This document shows, one piece after another, positions 42,998 to 52,084 of a DNA stretch of 64,000 nucleotides. The notes under the pieces are model-generated. The model ran no database searches. It saw only the letters and a program-made list of their open reading frames with translations, and was not told the origin of the DNA. Source of the DNA: Minicystis rosea (GTDB lineage Bacteria; Myxococcota_A; Polyangia; Polyangiales; Polyangiaceae); assembly GCA_001931535.1 (NCBI GenBank), contig CP016211.1, positions 11,330,377-11,394,376 on the forward strand, given 5' to 3'. The stretch's first letter is position 1. The number at the start of each line of letters is the position of its first letter. The translations under genes were made by a program, and so were the position numbers.

Positions 42998-44437
42998 TTG
43001 AGCCGCCGACCCGAACCGCCGCCGAAGCCCCACCCGCTCGAGCTCTCGTCCGAAGAGATGCGCTCCATGGTCGACCTCGCCATGGATCGGATCGAGAAGC
43101 ACATCGAGTCGCTCCCGCGCCAGCCGATGCACGCGACCGCGGGCGGCAAGAAGATCGCCCGTGCGCTGCGCGAGCCGATGCCGGAGCGGGGCCGCTCCTT
43201 CGATCGGTTGCTGCGTTTGCTCTTCGGTCGCGTCATCCCCACGAGCTTGAACACGGCCTCGCCCGGGTACCTCGCGTACATTCCGGGCGGCGGGATCTTT
43301 CATTCGGCGGTGGCCGATCTCGTGGCCGACGCGGCCAATCGCTACGTGGGCGTATGGGTGGCCGCGCCCGCGCTCTCGCAGCTCGAAGAGAACGTGGTGC
43401 AGTGGTTCTGCGCCATGCTCGGTTTGCCCGCGGGCGCAGGTGGGCTTTTGACGACGGGGGGATCGATGGCGAACCTCATCGCCGTCGTCACCGCGCGTCG
43501 CGAGCGGCTCCCGGCGGACTTCCTGCGCGGGACCATCTACGCATCGACGGAGGCGCATCACTCGGTGCGCAAGGCCGCCATCATCGCCGGCTTCCCTCCC
43601 GAGCGCGTGCGCGCCATTCCCATCGACGATCGCTTTCGCATGATCCCCGAGGCCGTCACCGCCGCCGTGCGCGCCGATCGCGCCGAAGGGCTCTCACCTT
43701 TCATGCTCGCGGTCGCGGCCGGCACCACGAGCACCGGCGCCGTCGACGATCTACCCGCGCTCGCGGACGTGGCCGCGAGCGAAGGGTTGTGGCTCCACGT
43801 GGACGCGGCGTACGGAGGTTTCTTCGCGCTCACGGATCGTGGTCGGGCTGTGCTCCGCGGGATCGAGCGCGCCGACTCGGTGACGCTCGACCCGCACAAA
43901 GGGCTCTTTCTTCCGTATGGAACGGGCTGCCTCGTGGTGCGCGATCGCGATGCCCTCCGGCGCGCGCACGCGGTGTCGGCGTCGTATCTGCCGCCCATGC
44001 AGACCGAGGATGGCCTCGTCGATTTCTGCGAGCTCGGGCCCGAGCTCTCGCGCGATGCCCGCGGGCTCCGCGTGTGGCTGCCGCTCAAGATGCACGGCGC
44101 CGGCGTGTTTCGCGCGGCGCTCGACGAGAAGCTCGATCTGGCGCGCTCGGCGGCGGATGCGCTGCGCGCCCTCGAGGGCATCGAGGTGGTGGCCGAGCCG
44201 GTGCTGTCGTTGCTCGCGTTCCGCGCGCGCCTCGAAGGGAAGTCTCCCGCGGAAGAAGACGCTTTCAATCGAAGGCTCTGTGCCAAGGTGAACGAGAAGC
44301 AGCGCGTGCTGCTCACCGGCGCGGTGGTCGAGGGCCGGTTCCTCGTCCGCATGTGCATCTTGAGCTTCCGCACGCACGCGGATCGCGTGGCCATGGCCAT
44401 CGAGGACATCGCCGCGAGCTTGCGCGAGCTTCGCTGA
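42998..44437 (+). CDS. Group II PLP-dependent decarboxylase
   Basis: 479 aa from TTG 42998 (ATG 43058 is an alternative). PLP fold type I, aromatic-L-amino-acid / glutamate decarboxylase family. Lys301 in TLDPHKGLFLPYGTG binds PLP; His187 in STEAHHS stacks on the ring; HVDAAYGG (267-274) holds the Asp pairing with the pyridine nitrogen. It releases CO2 from an L-amino acid to give an amine. Substrate unknown; in similar myxobacterial genes tryptophan, phenylalanine or glutamate have been suggested. Cytoplasmic. Confidence 0.91.
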   Translation: MSRRPEPPPKPHPLELSSEEMRSMVDLAMDRIEKHIESLPRQPMHATAGGKKIARALREPMPERGRSFDRLLRLLFGRVIPTSLNTASPGYLAYIPGGGIFHSAVADLVADAANRYVGVWVAAPALSQLEENVVQWFCAMLGLPAGAGGLLTTGGSMANLIAVVTARRERLPADFLRGTIYASTEAHHSVRKAAIIAGFPPERVRAIPIDDRFRMIPEAVTAAVRADRAEGLSPFMLAVAAGTTSTGAVDDLPALADVAASEGLWLHVDAAYGGFFALTDRGRAVLRGIERADSVTLDPHKGLFLPYGTGCLVVRDRDALRRAHAVSASYLPPMQTEDGLVDFCELGPELSRDARGLRVWLPLKMHGAGVFRAALDEKLDLARSAADALRALEGIEVVAEPVLSLLAFRARLEGKSPAEEDAFNRRLCAKVNEKQRVLLTGAVVEGRFLVRMCILSFRTHADRVAMAIEDIAASLRELR

Positions 44438-44561
44438 CCGCGCGATGTGAGGCCCATCGCAACGATGGGCCCGGCCGGCGTGTGCACGGCGCGCCTCGGT
44501 CCGGCGGCGCGCTTGAGCGCCCATGCCGTGCGCCGGTATCGTGGAGCACGAGGAGCACGAC

Positions 44562-45452
44562 ATGCCCTATCGCTCACCGGCTTCGGATGCGCAGCGTGGG
44601 AATCTCGTCACGGTGCGCAGGTACTTCAGCCCGCTCGATGCGGAGATGGACCGCGCGCGCCTCCGGGCCGAAGGGATCCCCGCGCACGTCATCGAAGGCG
44701 CGAGCTTCAATCCATTGGTCAATGGCATCGGCAGCGGCGTGCAGCTCCAGGTGGGCGATCGCGATCGCGATCGCGCCGACACCATCCTCGGCGAGCTCGC
44801 GATCGAGTCCGGCGACGATGGTGAAGCGCCGGGCACCGTGCGTTGCCCGCGCTGCGAGCTCGCCTATTGCTCGTTCGAGCGGCCGCGCCTCCGCACGAAC
44901 GCGCCCGCGCCTTGGCTCTCGCCCATCGTGCTGGTGCTCTCGCTCTTTCGCGCGCTCGGTCCGAAGCGCTGGCAATGCGAGCGTTGCGAGCACGTTTGGG
45001 ACGATCCCAAAGAAGGCCCCATCGAGATGACGAAGACCGAGCCCGGCGATCCGCGGCCCGTCTTCCGCCTGCGCCGCGCTCATGCGGGCATGGGGCTCTT
45101 CCTCGGTGGCTTGATCGGCTTCTTCGCGGGCGCGGTGATCGGGCACGAGCTGGGTTTGCTCGTCGCGCTCGCGCTCACGGGCGGCGGCTATTTCATCGGA
45201 TCGCGGCTTCGCTACGATCTCTGTTCAGAGCCTCAGTGCCGCACGCCGCTTCGGTCCGGTGTCGAAGACTGTCCGCGCTGCAAAGGCGCAGTGGCCGGCG
45301 TCATCCATGCTGCCGCAGCGCACTATGCGGCGGTCGCCGACTTCCGCCGAGAGCTCGCCGCCATGCGGAAAAAGCTGCCCGAGGACAGCGTGAAGAAGCG
45401 GAAGAAGAGCCGCTCGGTTGCGAAAGAACTGCGCGGGGCGAGCAACGCGTGA
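44562..45452 (+). CDS. DUF2007 protein with zinc ribbons and membrane hairpin
   Basis: 296 aa. Residues about 12-75 form a DUF2007 (putative signal-transducing) domain: VTVRRYFSPLDAEMDRARLRAEGIPAHVIEGASFN. Two zinc ribbons follow (RCPRCELAYC, WQCERCEHVW). Then a hydrophobic hairpin MGLFLGGLIGFFAGAVIGHELGLLVALALTGGGYFIGS, then another CxxC region (EDCPRCKGAVAG) and a basic C-terminus with RKKSRS. Start ATG 44562 with GAGGAG six bases upstream. Function unknown. Confidence 0.85.
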   Translation: MPYRSPASDAQRGNLVTVRRYFSPLDAEMDRARLRAEGIPAHVIEGASFNPLVNGIGSGVQLQVGDRDRDRADTILGELAIESGDDGEAPGTVRCPRCELAYCSFERPRLRTNAPAPWLSPIVLVLSLFRALGPKRWQCERCEHVWDDPKEGPIEMTKTEPGDPRPVFRLRRAHAGMGLFLGGLIGFFAGAVIGHELGLLVALALTGGGYFIGSRLRYDLCSEPQCRTPLRSGVEDCPRCKGAVAGVIHAAAAHYAAVADFRRELAAMRKKLPEDSVKKRKKSRSVAKELRGASNA

Positions 45453-45502
45453 CGCCGTGCGCCGCGGCGATCTACGCCCGGCCAGTATCCTCATCGTCGT
45501 CG

Positions 45503-46819
45503 ATGGACTACATGCTCGACATGGACATCGGCCCCCTCTTCCCGCCCATCGACGAGGCTGACCGTGGCCTCTCGTCTCTTGCCCGCGGTGTCGTCGGATC
45601 CGAGATCTTGCGCATCGCCGCCGAGATCCGTGCCCTCAAGGCGAAGGGCGCCGCGATCTGCAACCTCACCGTCGGTGATTTCGATCCCGCGTACTTTCCC
45701 ATTCCGAGCGAGCTGCTCGAAGGGACGCGCGTGGCGCTCGCGGAGGGGCACACCAACTACCCGCCTTCGGACGGCGTGCTCGCGTTGCGCGAGGCGGTGA
45801 CGCGGCTCTACGCGCGCGAGCTCGGGCTCAACTATCCGGTCGATTCGGTATTGATCGCGGGCGGCGCGCGTCCGCTGCTCTACGGCGCGTATCAAACGCT
45901 GCTCGATCCGGGCGACGTCGCGCTCTACCCGGTGCCGTCGTGGAACAACAACCATTACACCTACCTCGCGCGTGGCCGCGCGGTGGAGCTCCCCGTCTCG
46001 CGCGAGGCGAACTTCTTCCCCACCGCCGCGCAGATCGAGCCGCACCTCGCCGAGGCGCGCCTCTTGACCATCAACTCGCCGCTCAACCCCACGGGCACCG
46101 TCATCGATCGTGACGAGCTCCGTCGCATCAGCGAGCTCGTCGTACAAGAGAACAAGCGCCGGCAGCGCACGGGCGAGCGGCCGCTGTGGTTCGTCTACGA
46201 TCAGGTCTATTGGACGCTCACCTTCGGCGAGACCAAGCACGTCACGCCCATCGAGCTCGTGCCCGAGGTCGCGCCCTACACGCTGCTCCTCGACGCGCTC
46301 TCGAAGTCGATGTGCGCCACCGGCATGCGCGTCGGTTGGGGCCTCATGCCGCCCGCCGTGCGGCGCCGCATGGCGGACGTCCTCGGTCACGTGGGCGCGT
46401 GGGCGCCGAAGGCCGAGCAGGTCGCGGCCGCGACGCTGCTCGACGCGCCCGAGAAGCGGATCGCCTTCCAAACCTCGATGAAGGCCCGCGTGAAGGAGCG
46501 GCTCGACGCGCTCCACAACGGCTTCTCCGCCATGGAGCGCGAGGGCTACCCCGTCGAAGCGATCGCCCCGCAGGGCGCCATCTATCTCTCGGCGCGCTTC
46601 AACCTCTTCGGGCGCACCATCAAGGGCCGGACCATCAACACCAACGACGATATCCGCAAGCTGCTCCTCGAGTGCGCGGGCCTCGCCCTCGTGCCCTTCC
46701 AGGCCTTCGGTCTGCGCGGCGAAACGGGTTGGTTCCGTCTCTCGGTCGGCGCCGTCTCCATGGATGACATCCGCGCTGCCTTCCCCCGCCTGCGCGACCT
46801 GATGCACGGCGCCCGCTGA
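45503..46819 (+). CDS. PLP-dependent aminotransferase class I/II
   Basis: 438 aa. Fold type I: PLP Lys268 in LLLDALSKSMCATGMRVGW, Asn195 in NSPLNPTG, Asp233 and Tyr236 in VYDQVY, and Arg near TGWFRLSVG. Begins with FNLTVGDFDP-like ICNLTVGDFDPAYFPIP, typical of aspartate aminotransferase-like enzymes. Substrates cannot be fixed. ATG 45503 is 50 bases after the DUF2007 gene; same strand. Confidence 0.9.
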   Translation: MDYMLDMDIGPLFPPIDEADRGLSSLARGVVGSEILRIAAEIRALKAKGAAICNLTVGDFDPAYFPIPSELLEGTRVALAEGHTNYPPSDGVLALREAVTRLYARELGLNYPVDSVLIAGGARPLLYGAYQTLLDPGDVALYPVPSWNNNHYTYLARGRAVELPVSREANFFPTAAQIEPHLAEARLLTINSPLNPTGTVIDRDELRRISELVVQENKRRQRTGERPLWFVYDQVYWTLTFGETKHVTPIELVPEVAPYTLLLDALSKSMCATGMRVGWGLMPPAVRRRMADVLGHVGAWAPKAEQVAAATLLDAPEKRIAFQTSMKARVKERLDALHNGFSAMEREGYPVEAIAPQGAIYLSARFNLFGRTIKGRTINTNDDIRKLLLECAGLALVPFQAFGLRGETGWFRLSVGAVSMDDIRAAFPRLRDLMHGAR

Positions 46820-46990
46820 AGATCTCGAGCATCCGATTCACTCCGAGCGCGCGGCGCTCGCGTCGATTCCCCTCCATCTCCAAACCATTCTCAGCGCTCG
46901 CGCCACCGCGCGCGCCGGTCGAATTCGCTTCCCCGGCCTGCGCCACCGAGGCATTTAGGCCGTGGTAAGCCGACCTCCCTCCTGCCATTC

Positions 46991-47836
46991 GTGACGACCG
47001 TGAGCGCAGTACGACACCATTACGCTTGGGCCTGGCTCCTCTTGGTCGCCGCGTGCGCGCGCGGCAGCGACGGCCCGCAGGTCGACGCCACCGGCGTCGG
47101 CGGTGGCGAGGGCACGTCGAGCAGCGCATCGAGCGGCTCGGGAGGCGCGAGCACCTCCTCCGGGAGCGGCGGGAATGGTGGAGCCACCTCGTCGAGCAGC
47201 GTTGCAAGCTCGAGTGGCTCGACGACGTCATCATCGAGCAGCTCCGGCGCATCGACGACGTCATCATCGAGCAGCTCGAGCACATCGACGTCGTCGTCGA
47301 GCAGCTCCGGCGGAGCGACCACGTCATCGTCGAGCTCGGGTGGGACGGGCGGCTCGGGCCCGGTGGGCGATGGGCTCGTGTTGGACACGGCCGTAGGCAC
47401 CACCGTCAAAGGCACCTTCGCCCAAAGCACGGAGATGATCCTCCGCTTGGTGGCCGGCTCGGCGCCGCCGTGCGCCATCTCGGGCTCACCGTTCTTCACG
47501 CAATCTCACTATGCGTATGTCGAGGTCTTCAACCCGAACGCCCAAGCCGCCAGGGTGGAAATCGGTGTCGACTCGGCGCCCCCGCAATCGTTGGAGCTGC
47601 CGCTCCTCGCCGCCTATTCGGCGATTCCGACCACGGACGCCGAGCGCAAAGCATGCTTGACCGGCGCCGGCCTCTCCTGCACCGGAGGCACCGTATCCCA
47701 CGAGTCGTGCCTCGCTTCGACACAGGCGCCCACGGTCCCGGCGGGAGGATCGATTTGGATCTACATCGGCAACTTCGCCACCGCCGATCCCGCGGTCTCC
47801 TTCGTCCTGTCAGCCAAGATTCTGGCGCTCCTCTGA
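46991..47836 (+). CDS. Ser-rich-linker lipoprotein
   Basis: 281 aa from GTG 46991. Lipobox LVAAC after a short signal sequence; residues about 30-125 are a Ser/Gly/Thr tract encoded largely by AGC/TCG runs. The C-terminal about 150 residues form a beta-rich domain with four cysteines (PPCAISGSPFF, ERKACLTGAGLSC, VSHESCLAS) and end FVLSAKILALL. Likely a surface-exposed binding domain on a flexible stalk. No family recognised. Same design as genes at 6493 and 51127. Confidence 0.82.
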   Translation: MTTVSAVRHHYAWAWLLLVAACARGSDGPQVDATGVGGGEGTSSSASSGSGGASTSSGSGGNGGATSSSSVASSSGSTTSSSSSSGASTTSSSSSSSTSTSSSSSSGGATTSSSSSGGTGGSGPVGDGLVLDTAVGTTVKGTFAQSTEMILRLVAGSAPPCAISGSPFFTQSHYAYVEVFNPNAQAARVEIGVDSAPPQSLELPLLAAYSAIPTTDAERKACLTGAGLSCTGGTVSHESCLASTQAPTVPAGGSIWIYIGNFATADPAVSFVLSAKILALL

Positions 47837-48001
47837 CGCGCTCATCCGACCGCGATTGCAGCGCTCGCCCTTGACGGACGGCACGCCCGCGCGCCTCGGG
47901 CTCGTGGTGTCTCTCGAGCTCCCTCGTCCGCCGCGCCTTCATCACGCATTGCGGAGCCGCGCTTCGCGCCCCACATGCGCGGAGCAGCGCCGAGCCCCGC
48001 A

Positions 48002-49255
48002 ATGTCGACCTCGTCCGCCGACACGTTGGACCAAGCCCCAACCCGTGAGTCGCCTGCGCCGAGGCCGCGCGGCGCCGGAGCGCTCGTGCTGATCACGGCG
48101 CTCTTTTTCATGTGGGGCTTCCTCACGAGCCTCAACAACATCCTCGTCCCGCACTTCAAGGATGTCTTCGGCCTCGGCTACAGCGGCAGCGCGCTCGTGA
48201 CATTGGCCTTCTTCTCGGCCTATTTCCTGTGCTCGATCCCCGCCGGCAGGATCGTGGCCCGCGTCGGATACCAGCGTGGCATCGTGGCCGGGCTCATCAC
48301 CTCGGCCGTCGGCGCGACGCTGTTCTATCCGGCCGCCAGCATCCCTTCTTATCCATTCTTCCTGACTGGCCTCTTCGTGCTCGCGGCCGGCATCACCGTG
48401 CTTCAGGTCGCCGCCAATCCCTATGTGGCCGCGCTCGGACCACCGGAGACGGCGCCGAGCCGGCTCAACCTCACCCAAGCCTTCAATGCGCTCGGCACCA
48501 CGCTCGCCCCGTACGTCGGTGGTGTCCTGTTCCTCTCCGCGCTCGCGGGCGCCGATCGATTGGTCGCCGCGCGGGCGGTGCGCGGACCCTATTTGTGGAT
48601 TGCGGTGGTGTTGCTCGTGCTCGCGGCCGTCATCGGCGCGGCGCGCCTGCCCTCGATTCCGTGGGAAGAAGGCGCATCGGCGCGTCGGCGGACCTTCATG
48701 GAAGCGCTTCGCGTGCGGCACCTCCGGCTCGGGGTGATTGCCATTTTCGTCTACGTGGGCGCCGAGGTCGCCATTGGCAGCTTCCTCGTCGACTTGCTGG
48801 CCGACCCGTTGATTGCCGGCCTGCGCCCCGAGGCGGCCGCGCGTTGGGTGTCGCTGTATTGGGGCGGATCGATGATCGGTCGTTTCGCGGGCGCCGCCAT
48901 TCTGCGCAAGCGCAAGGCCGGCGGTGTCCTCGGCGCGGCGGCCATCGCGGCGGCGCTCCTCGTGCTGCTCTCCGTGGCGGCGACGGGGCCGGCGGCGGCG
49001 CTCGGCCTGGTGGTGGTCGGCCTCTTCAACTCCATCATGTTCCCCACCATCTTTTCGTTGGCCATCGATGGGCTCGGTGACCTCACGAGCCGGGGATCGA
49101 GCCTCCTCGTGATGGCGGTCGTCGGCGGCGCCGTGATTCCGCTCCTCGTGGGCGCGCTCGCGGACAGTGTGGGTTTGCACCTCGCGCTGCTCTTGCTCGT
49201 GCCCTGTTATCTCTACATCGCTCATTACGGTTATCGCGGCGCCCGGCGCGCCTGA
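48002..49255 (+). CDS. FucP-type sugar:proton symporter (MFS)
   Basis: 417 aa, about 12 membrane helices. The beginning LITALFFMWGFLTSLNNILVPHFKDVFGL is characteristic of the fucose/glucose-galactose FucP branch; AAGITVLQVAANPYVAALGPPETAPSRLNLTQAFNALGTT is its signature second segment. Probably imports a hexose or deoxyhexose. ATG 48002 is used; ATG 47975 is an alternative. A hairpin terminator starts two bases after the stop. Confidence 0.9.
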   Translation: MSTSSADTLDQAPTRESPAPRPRGAGALVLITALFFMWGFLTSLNNILVPHFKDVFGLGYSGSALVTLAFFSAYFLCSIPAGRIVARVGYQRGIVAGLITSAVGATLFYPAASIPSYPFFLTGLFVLAAGITVLQVAANPYVAALGPPETAPSRLNLTQAFNALGTTLAPYVGGVLFLSALAGADRLVAARAVRGPYLWIAVVLLVLAAVIGAARLPSIPWEEGASARRRTFMEALRVRHLRLGVIAIFVYVGAEVAIGSFLVDLLADPLIAGLRPEAAARWVSLYWGGSMIGRFAGAAILRKRKAGGVLGAAAIAAALLVLLSVAATGPAAALGLVVVGLFNSIMFPTIFSLAIDGLGDLTSRGSSLLVMAVVGGAVIPLLVGALADSVGLHLALLLLVPCYLYIAHYGYRGARRA

Positions 49256-49257
49256 CT

Positions 49258-49282
49258 CGGGCACGTGCCGGGCACGTGCCCG
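49258..49282 (+). terminator. Hairpin terminator after sugar transporter
   Basis: Perfect 11-bp stem CGGGCACGTGC / GCACGTGCCCG with a three-base CGG loop directly after the stop of the transporter gene. No U-tract. Confidence 0.65.
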
Positions 49283-49401
49283 GCCGGTGAGCGGCGCGCG
49301 ACGCCTGCTTCCCCTGTGATCCCGAGCACATGCGGCCGAAATGCCGCCTCCCCGCCGTGCCTGCGACTGGCACCTTCGTTGCTCTCAGCGAGCGCCGAGC
49401 C

Positions 49402-49839
49402 ATGTTGGAACCTCATCTGGGCGAGATCAAGATGTTCGGCGGTCACGACGCGCCGCGAGGCTGGGCCATTTGCAATGGTCAGCTCCTCGCGATCGCGGAG
49501 CACGACGCGCTCTTCAACCTCCTTGGCACCACCTATGGCGGCGACGGCGTGAGCACCTTCGCGCTGCCCGATCTGCGGGGGCGGCTCCCCGTCCACAGCA
49601 TCGCGTCGGTGGCGCCCACGCAGATAACGGCGCACGGCCACGCTTGTCAGGGTACGTCGGCGGGGAGCATGGGTATCGCGAGCGGGGCTTGGCCGCGCGA
49701 CCTCGTGCAACCCCATCTATGCAACGCGTTCATCATCGCCCTCGAAGGCATTTGTCCCTCGCAGGGTCGAGGCGGCGACGCTCGATGGCAGGCGGCACGG
49801 GCGATTCGGGGCTCGGCGGCGACGACGCTCACGAAATGA
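49402..49839 (+). CDS. Shortened tail-collar (Mdp-type) protein
   Basis: 145 aa. The N-terminus is a phage-tail-collar/microcystin-dependent-protein domain: LGEIKMFGGHDAPRGWAICNGQLLAIAEHDALFNLLGTTYGGDGVSTFALPDLRGRLPVH. Family members run about 165-180 aa with a conserved Thr/His middle; here that part is short (about 40 residues missing) and the usual ending FCIALQGIFPS appears as AFIIALEGICPSQ, followed by about 25 atypical residues. It is probably a decayed or diverged copy rather than a functional tail protein. No other phage genes nearby. Confidence 0.72.
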   Translation: MLEPHLGEIKMFGGHDAPRGWAICNGQLLAIAEHDALFNLLGTTYGGDGVSTFALPDLRGRLPVHSIASVAPTQITAHGHACQGTSAGSMGIASGAWPRDLVQPHLCNAFIIALEGICPSQGRGGDARWQAARAIRGSAATTLTK

Positions 49840-49940
49840 GGCTCTGAAACGGGCTTTCCTGATAGGCGCGGGGAGACGTAGATATTCCCGTGTCGAGCCT
49901 GCGTGGCCCGACGCCGAGGCCGGCGGTATAGAGCGACCCC

Positions 49941-51086
49941 ATGGCCTCGATCGTCGACATTGCCCTTCGTACGACCCTTGCCGGTTCTCTCGTGATTTCA
50001 CTCGGCGCGTGCCGGACGTCGTCGCGTCCCAGGCCCGAGAAATCCACCGAGCCCACGCCCATCGGCGCCACCGCCGCCCCGACTGCGCTGCCGCCGTTGC
50101 CACCGCTGTCCACGGCCGCTCGCATCGAGGACGAACGCAACACCATCGGTGTGTTTCGCGAGGTGGCGCCCTCGACGGTGTTCGTCACGCAGAAGCGCAC
50201 CGTGGTCGATTACTTCGGCGGCGCGGAGGAAGTGCCGGCCGGATCCGGGTCCGGGTTCGTCTGGGACACGGCCGGACACGTGGTGACGAACTTCCACGTG
50301 GTGAAGGACGCCGAGTCGCTGAGCGTGACCTTCCAAGGGCAGCAGACGTTCGAGGCGAAGGTGGTCGGCGTCGAGCCGCGCAAGGACATCGCGGTGCTCA
50401 AGGTCGACGCGCCCGCCGCCATCCTCAAGGCGGTGCGCGTGGGACGGCACAGCGATCTGGAGGTCGGGCAGAAGGCGGTCGCCATCGGCAACCCGTTCGG
50501 TCTCGATCACACGCTGACGACCGGCATCATCAGCGCGCTCGGGCGGCAGATGCAGGGGATCGGCGGGGTCACCATCCGCGACATGATCCAGACGGACGCG
50601 GCCATCAACCCGGGCAACTCGGGCGGCCCGCTGCTCGACTCGCAGGGCCAGCTCATCGGGATGAACACGATGATCTACAGCAAGAGCGGCAGCTCCGCGG
50701 GCATCGGCTTCGCGGTGCCGGTGAGCACGATCGCGCGCGTGGTGCCGCAGATCATCAAGAGCGGGAAGGCCGAGCAGCTCGGGCTCGGGATCCAGATCGA
50801 TCCGATGCGGCGGCTGGAGCGCCGGCTCGGTCTGCACGGCGTGGCCGTGCTCGCGGTCGCCGAGACGAGCCCCGCGGCCAAGTCGGGCCTGCGCGGCGTG
50901 CAGCAGACGCCTCGCGGGGTGGTGCTCGGCGACGTGATCGTCGGCGTCGACAGCAGCAAGGTGGAGGACTTCGACGAGCTCTACAACGTGCTCGATCAGC
51001 ACCGCGCCGGCGACAAAGTCGACGTGAAGGTGATGCGCGGCGAGAAGCTCGAGACGCTCAAGCTCGAAGTGATCGTGCTGCCGTAG
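49941..51086 (+). CDS. HtrA/DegP-family serine protease lipoprotein
   Basis: 381 aa. Lipobox LGAC (Cys24), then a Pro-rich linker to about residue 60. The trypsin-like domain has the complete triad: His119 in TNFHVV, Asp149 in RKDIAVLK, Ser227 in GNSGGPLL. One PDZ domain occupies residues about 270-375 (LGIQIDPMRRLERRLGLHGVAVLAV...GDVIVGVDSSKVEDFDELYNVL). Acts on misfolded or specific proteins at the cell envelope. Start ATG 49941. Convergent with the gene at 51127. Confidence 0.94.
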   Translation: MASIVDIALRTTLAGSLVISLGACRTSSRPRPEKSTEPTPIGATAAPTALPPLPPLSTAARIEDERNTIGVFREVAPSTVFVTQKRTVVDYFGGAEEVPAGSGSGFVWDTAGHVVTNFHVVKDAESLSVTFQGQQTFEAKVVGVEPRKDIAVLKVDAPAAILKAVRVGRHSDLEVGQKAVAIGNPFGLDHTLTTGIISALGRQMQGIGGVTIRDMIQTDAAINPGNSGGPLLDSQGQLIGMNTMIYSKSGSSAGIGFAVPVSTIARVVPQIIKSGKAEQLGLGIQIDPMRRLERRLGLHGVAVLAVAETSPAAKSGLRGVQQTPRGVVLGDVIVGVDSSKVEDFDELYNVLDQHRAGDKVDVKVMRGEKLETLKLEVIVLP

Positions 51087-51099
51087 CGGCGATGTCCTG

Positions 51100-51129
51100 T
51101 GGCGCGCGCCTTCGCCGAGGCGCGCGTCA
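51100..51129. terminator. Hairpin terminator between convergent genes
   Basis: 12-position stem (51100-51111 against 51118-51129, one wobble) with a six-base TCGCCG loop. It lies after the HtrA gene and overlaps the stop codon of the convergent lipoprotein gene, so it serves both. Confidence 0.65.
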
Positions 51130-51963
51130 CGGTGGCGTGAGCGGGCTCGTCGTGCTCTGCGGCGTCGAGGGCGACTGGACGAAGAAGTCCGTGTCGTTTT
51201 GGCCCGTGTCCACGCAATGGCCCTGCTTGCCGCTGGGCCGGCGCTCGAGGCTCTTGTCGTTGTTGGTCGCGGTGGTGCCGTCGTGCGGGTTGCCGATGGC
51301 GGTGCCCTCGCAGGCGTAGGCGCCGATGGCGAGCTGGGTCGTGAAATCGCTGTAGAAGCAGAGGATGTCGACGGCCGTGCCTCCCTTCTCGAGCTGCACG
51401 GCCGACGCGTCGGTGATGGAGGGCGCGAGCACGTCGTCCGCGTCCGGTGCCTGCGTGTAGCCCGAGGCGGCGATGAGGTAATGGCCACGCGCCGGGATGG
51501 TGCCGCCCGATCCGACCCAACGCGTGGTGTAGACGAACTCGCCGATTGCGATGGCCGAGACGCTCCAGCTCGAGTCGAGCACGACGGGCGCCGAGGTCGG
51601 GTTGTAGAGCTCGATGAACTCGTCGGCGTCTCCCGCGGGGCCACGGGTGCGCATCTCGCTGATGAGCAGGTGGTTGATGGAGCAGGTCGGCCCACCGCTG
51701 CTGCTGCTGCTCGCGCTGCTGGAGACGGCGCTGCTGCTCGAAGAGCTCCCGGTCGCGCCGCCGGCGCTGCTGCTCGCGTCGGTGCTGCTCGTGCTCGCGG
51801 CGCCGCCGCTGCTCGAGGAGGCCGCGTCCATCCCGCCCGTGCTCCCGCTCGCGGTGGATTGGCCACCCGTCCCGGGACCATAGGAAAACGTGGGGTAACC
51901 GCACCCGGCGGCGATTGCGATCGAGGCGGCGACGATCACGCGCGCGCGTGATCGTCGGTTCAT
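51127..51963 (-). CDS. Lamin-tail-domain lipoprotein with Ser-rich linker
   Basis: 278 aa from ATG 51963 (ATG 51978 possible; no clear RBS for either). Signal peptide with lipobox AAGC (Cys21), then a Ser/Thr/Ala/Gly linker (about residues 33-95), then a lamin-tail domain: HLLISEMRTRGPAGDADEFIELYNPTSAPVVLDSSW. Bacterial LTD proteins are often extracellular, attached to the surface or to nucleases. Pattern repeats the linker architecture of two other genes in the window. Confidence 0.86.
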   Translation of the reverse strand: MNRRSRARVIVAASIAIAAGCGYPTFSYGPGTGGQSTASGSTGGMDAASSSSGGAASTSSTDASSSAGGATGSSSSSSAVSSSASSSSSGGPTCSINHLLISEMRTRGPAGDADEFIELYNPTSAPVVLDSSWSVSAIAIGEFVYTTRWVGSGGTIPARGHYLIAASGYTQAPDADDVLAPSITDASAVQLEKGGTAVDILCFYSDFTTQLAIGAYACEGTAIGNPHDGTTATNNDKSLERRPSGKQGHCVDTGQNDTDFFVQSPSTPQSTTSPLTPP

Positions 51964-52084
51964 CCGAGACGGCGACATCGAATTGGGCGCGAGGATACCT
52001 CGGGAATCGGCCGTCCGTCGCGTGATCTCCGCGTCGGCGAGGTGTCGCGCACGGGCGCCTCGCGGTTCTGATAGCTTCGATTGG

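Noticed and set aside
47023..47396. Other-frame Arg/Gly-rich frames over the Ser linker
   Set aside because: Shadow of AGC/TCG repeats; the lipoprotein frame has a proper signal peptide.
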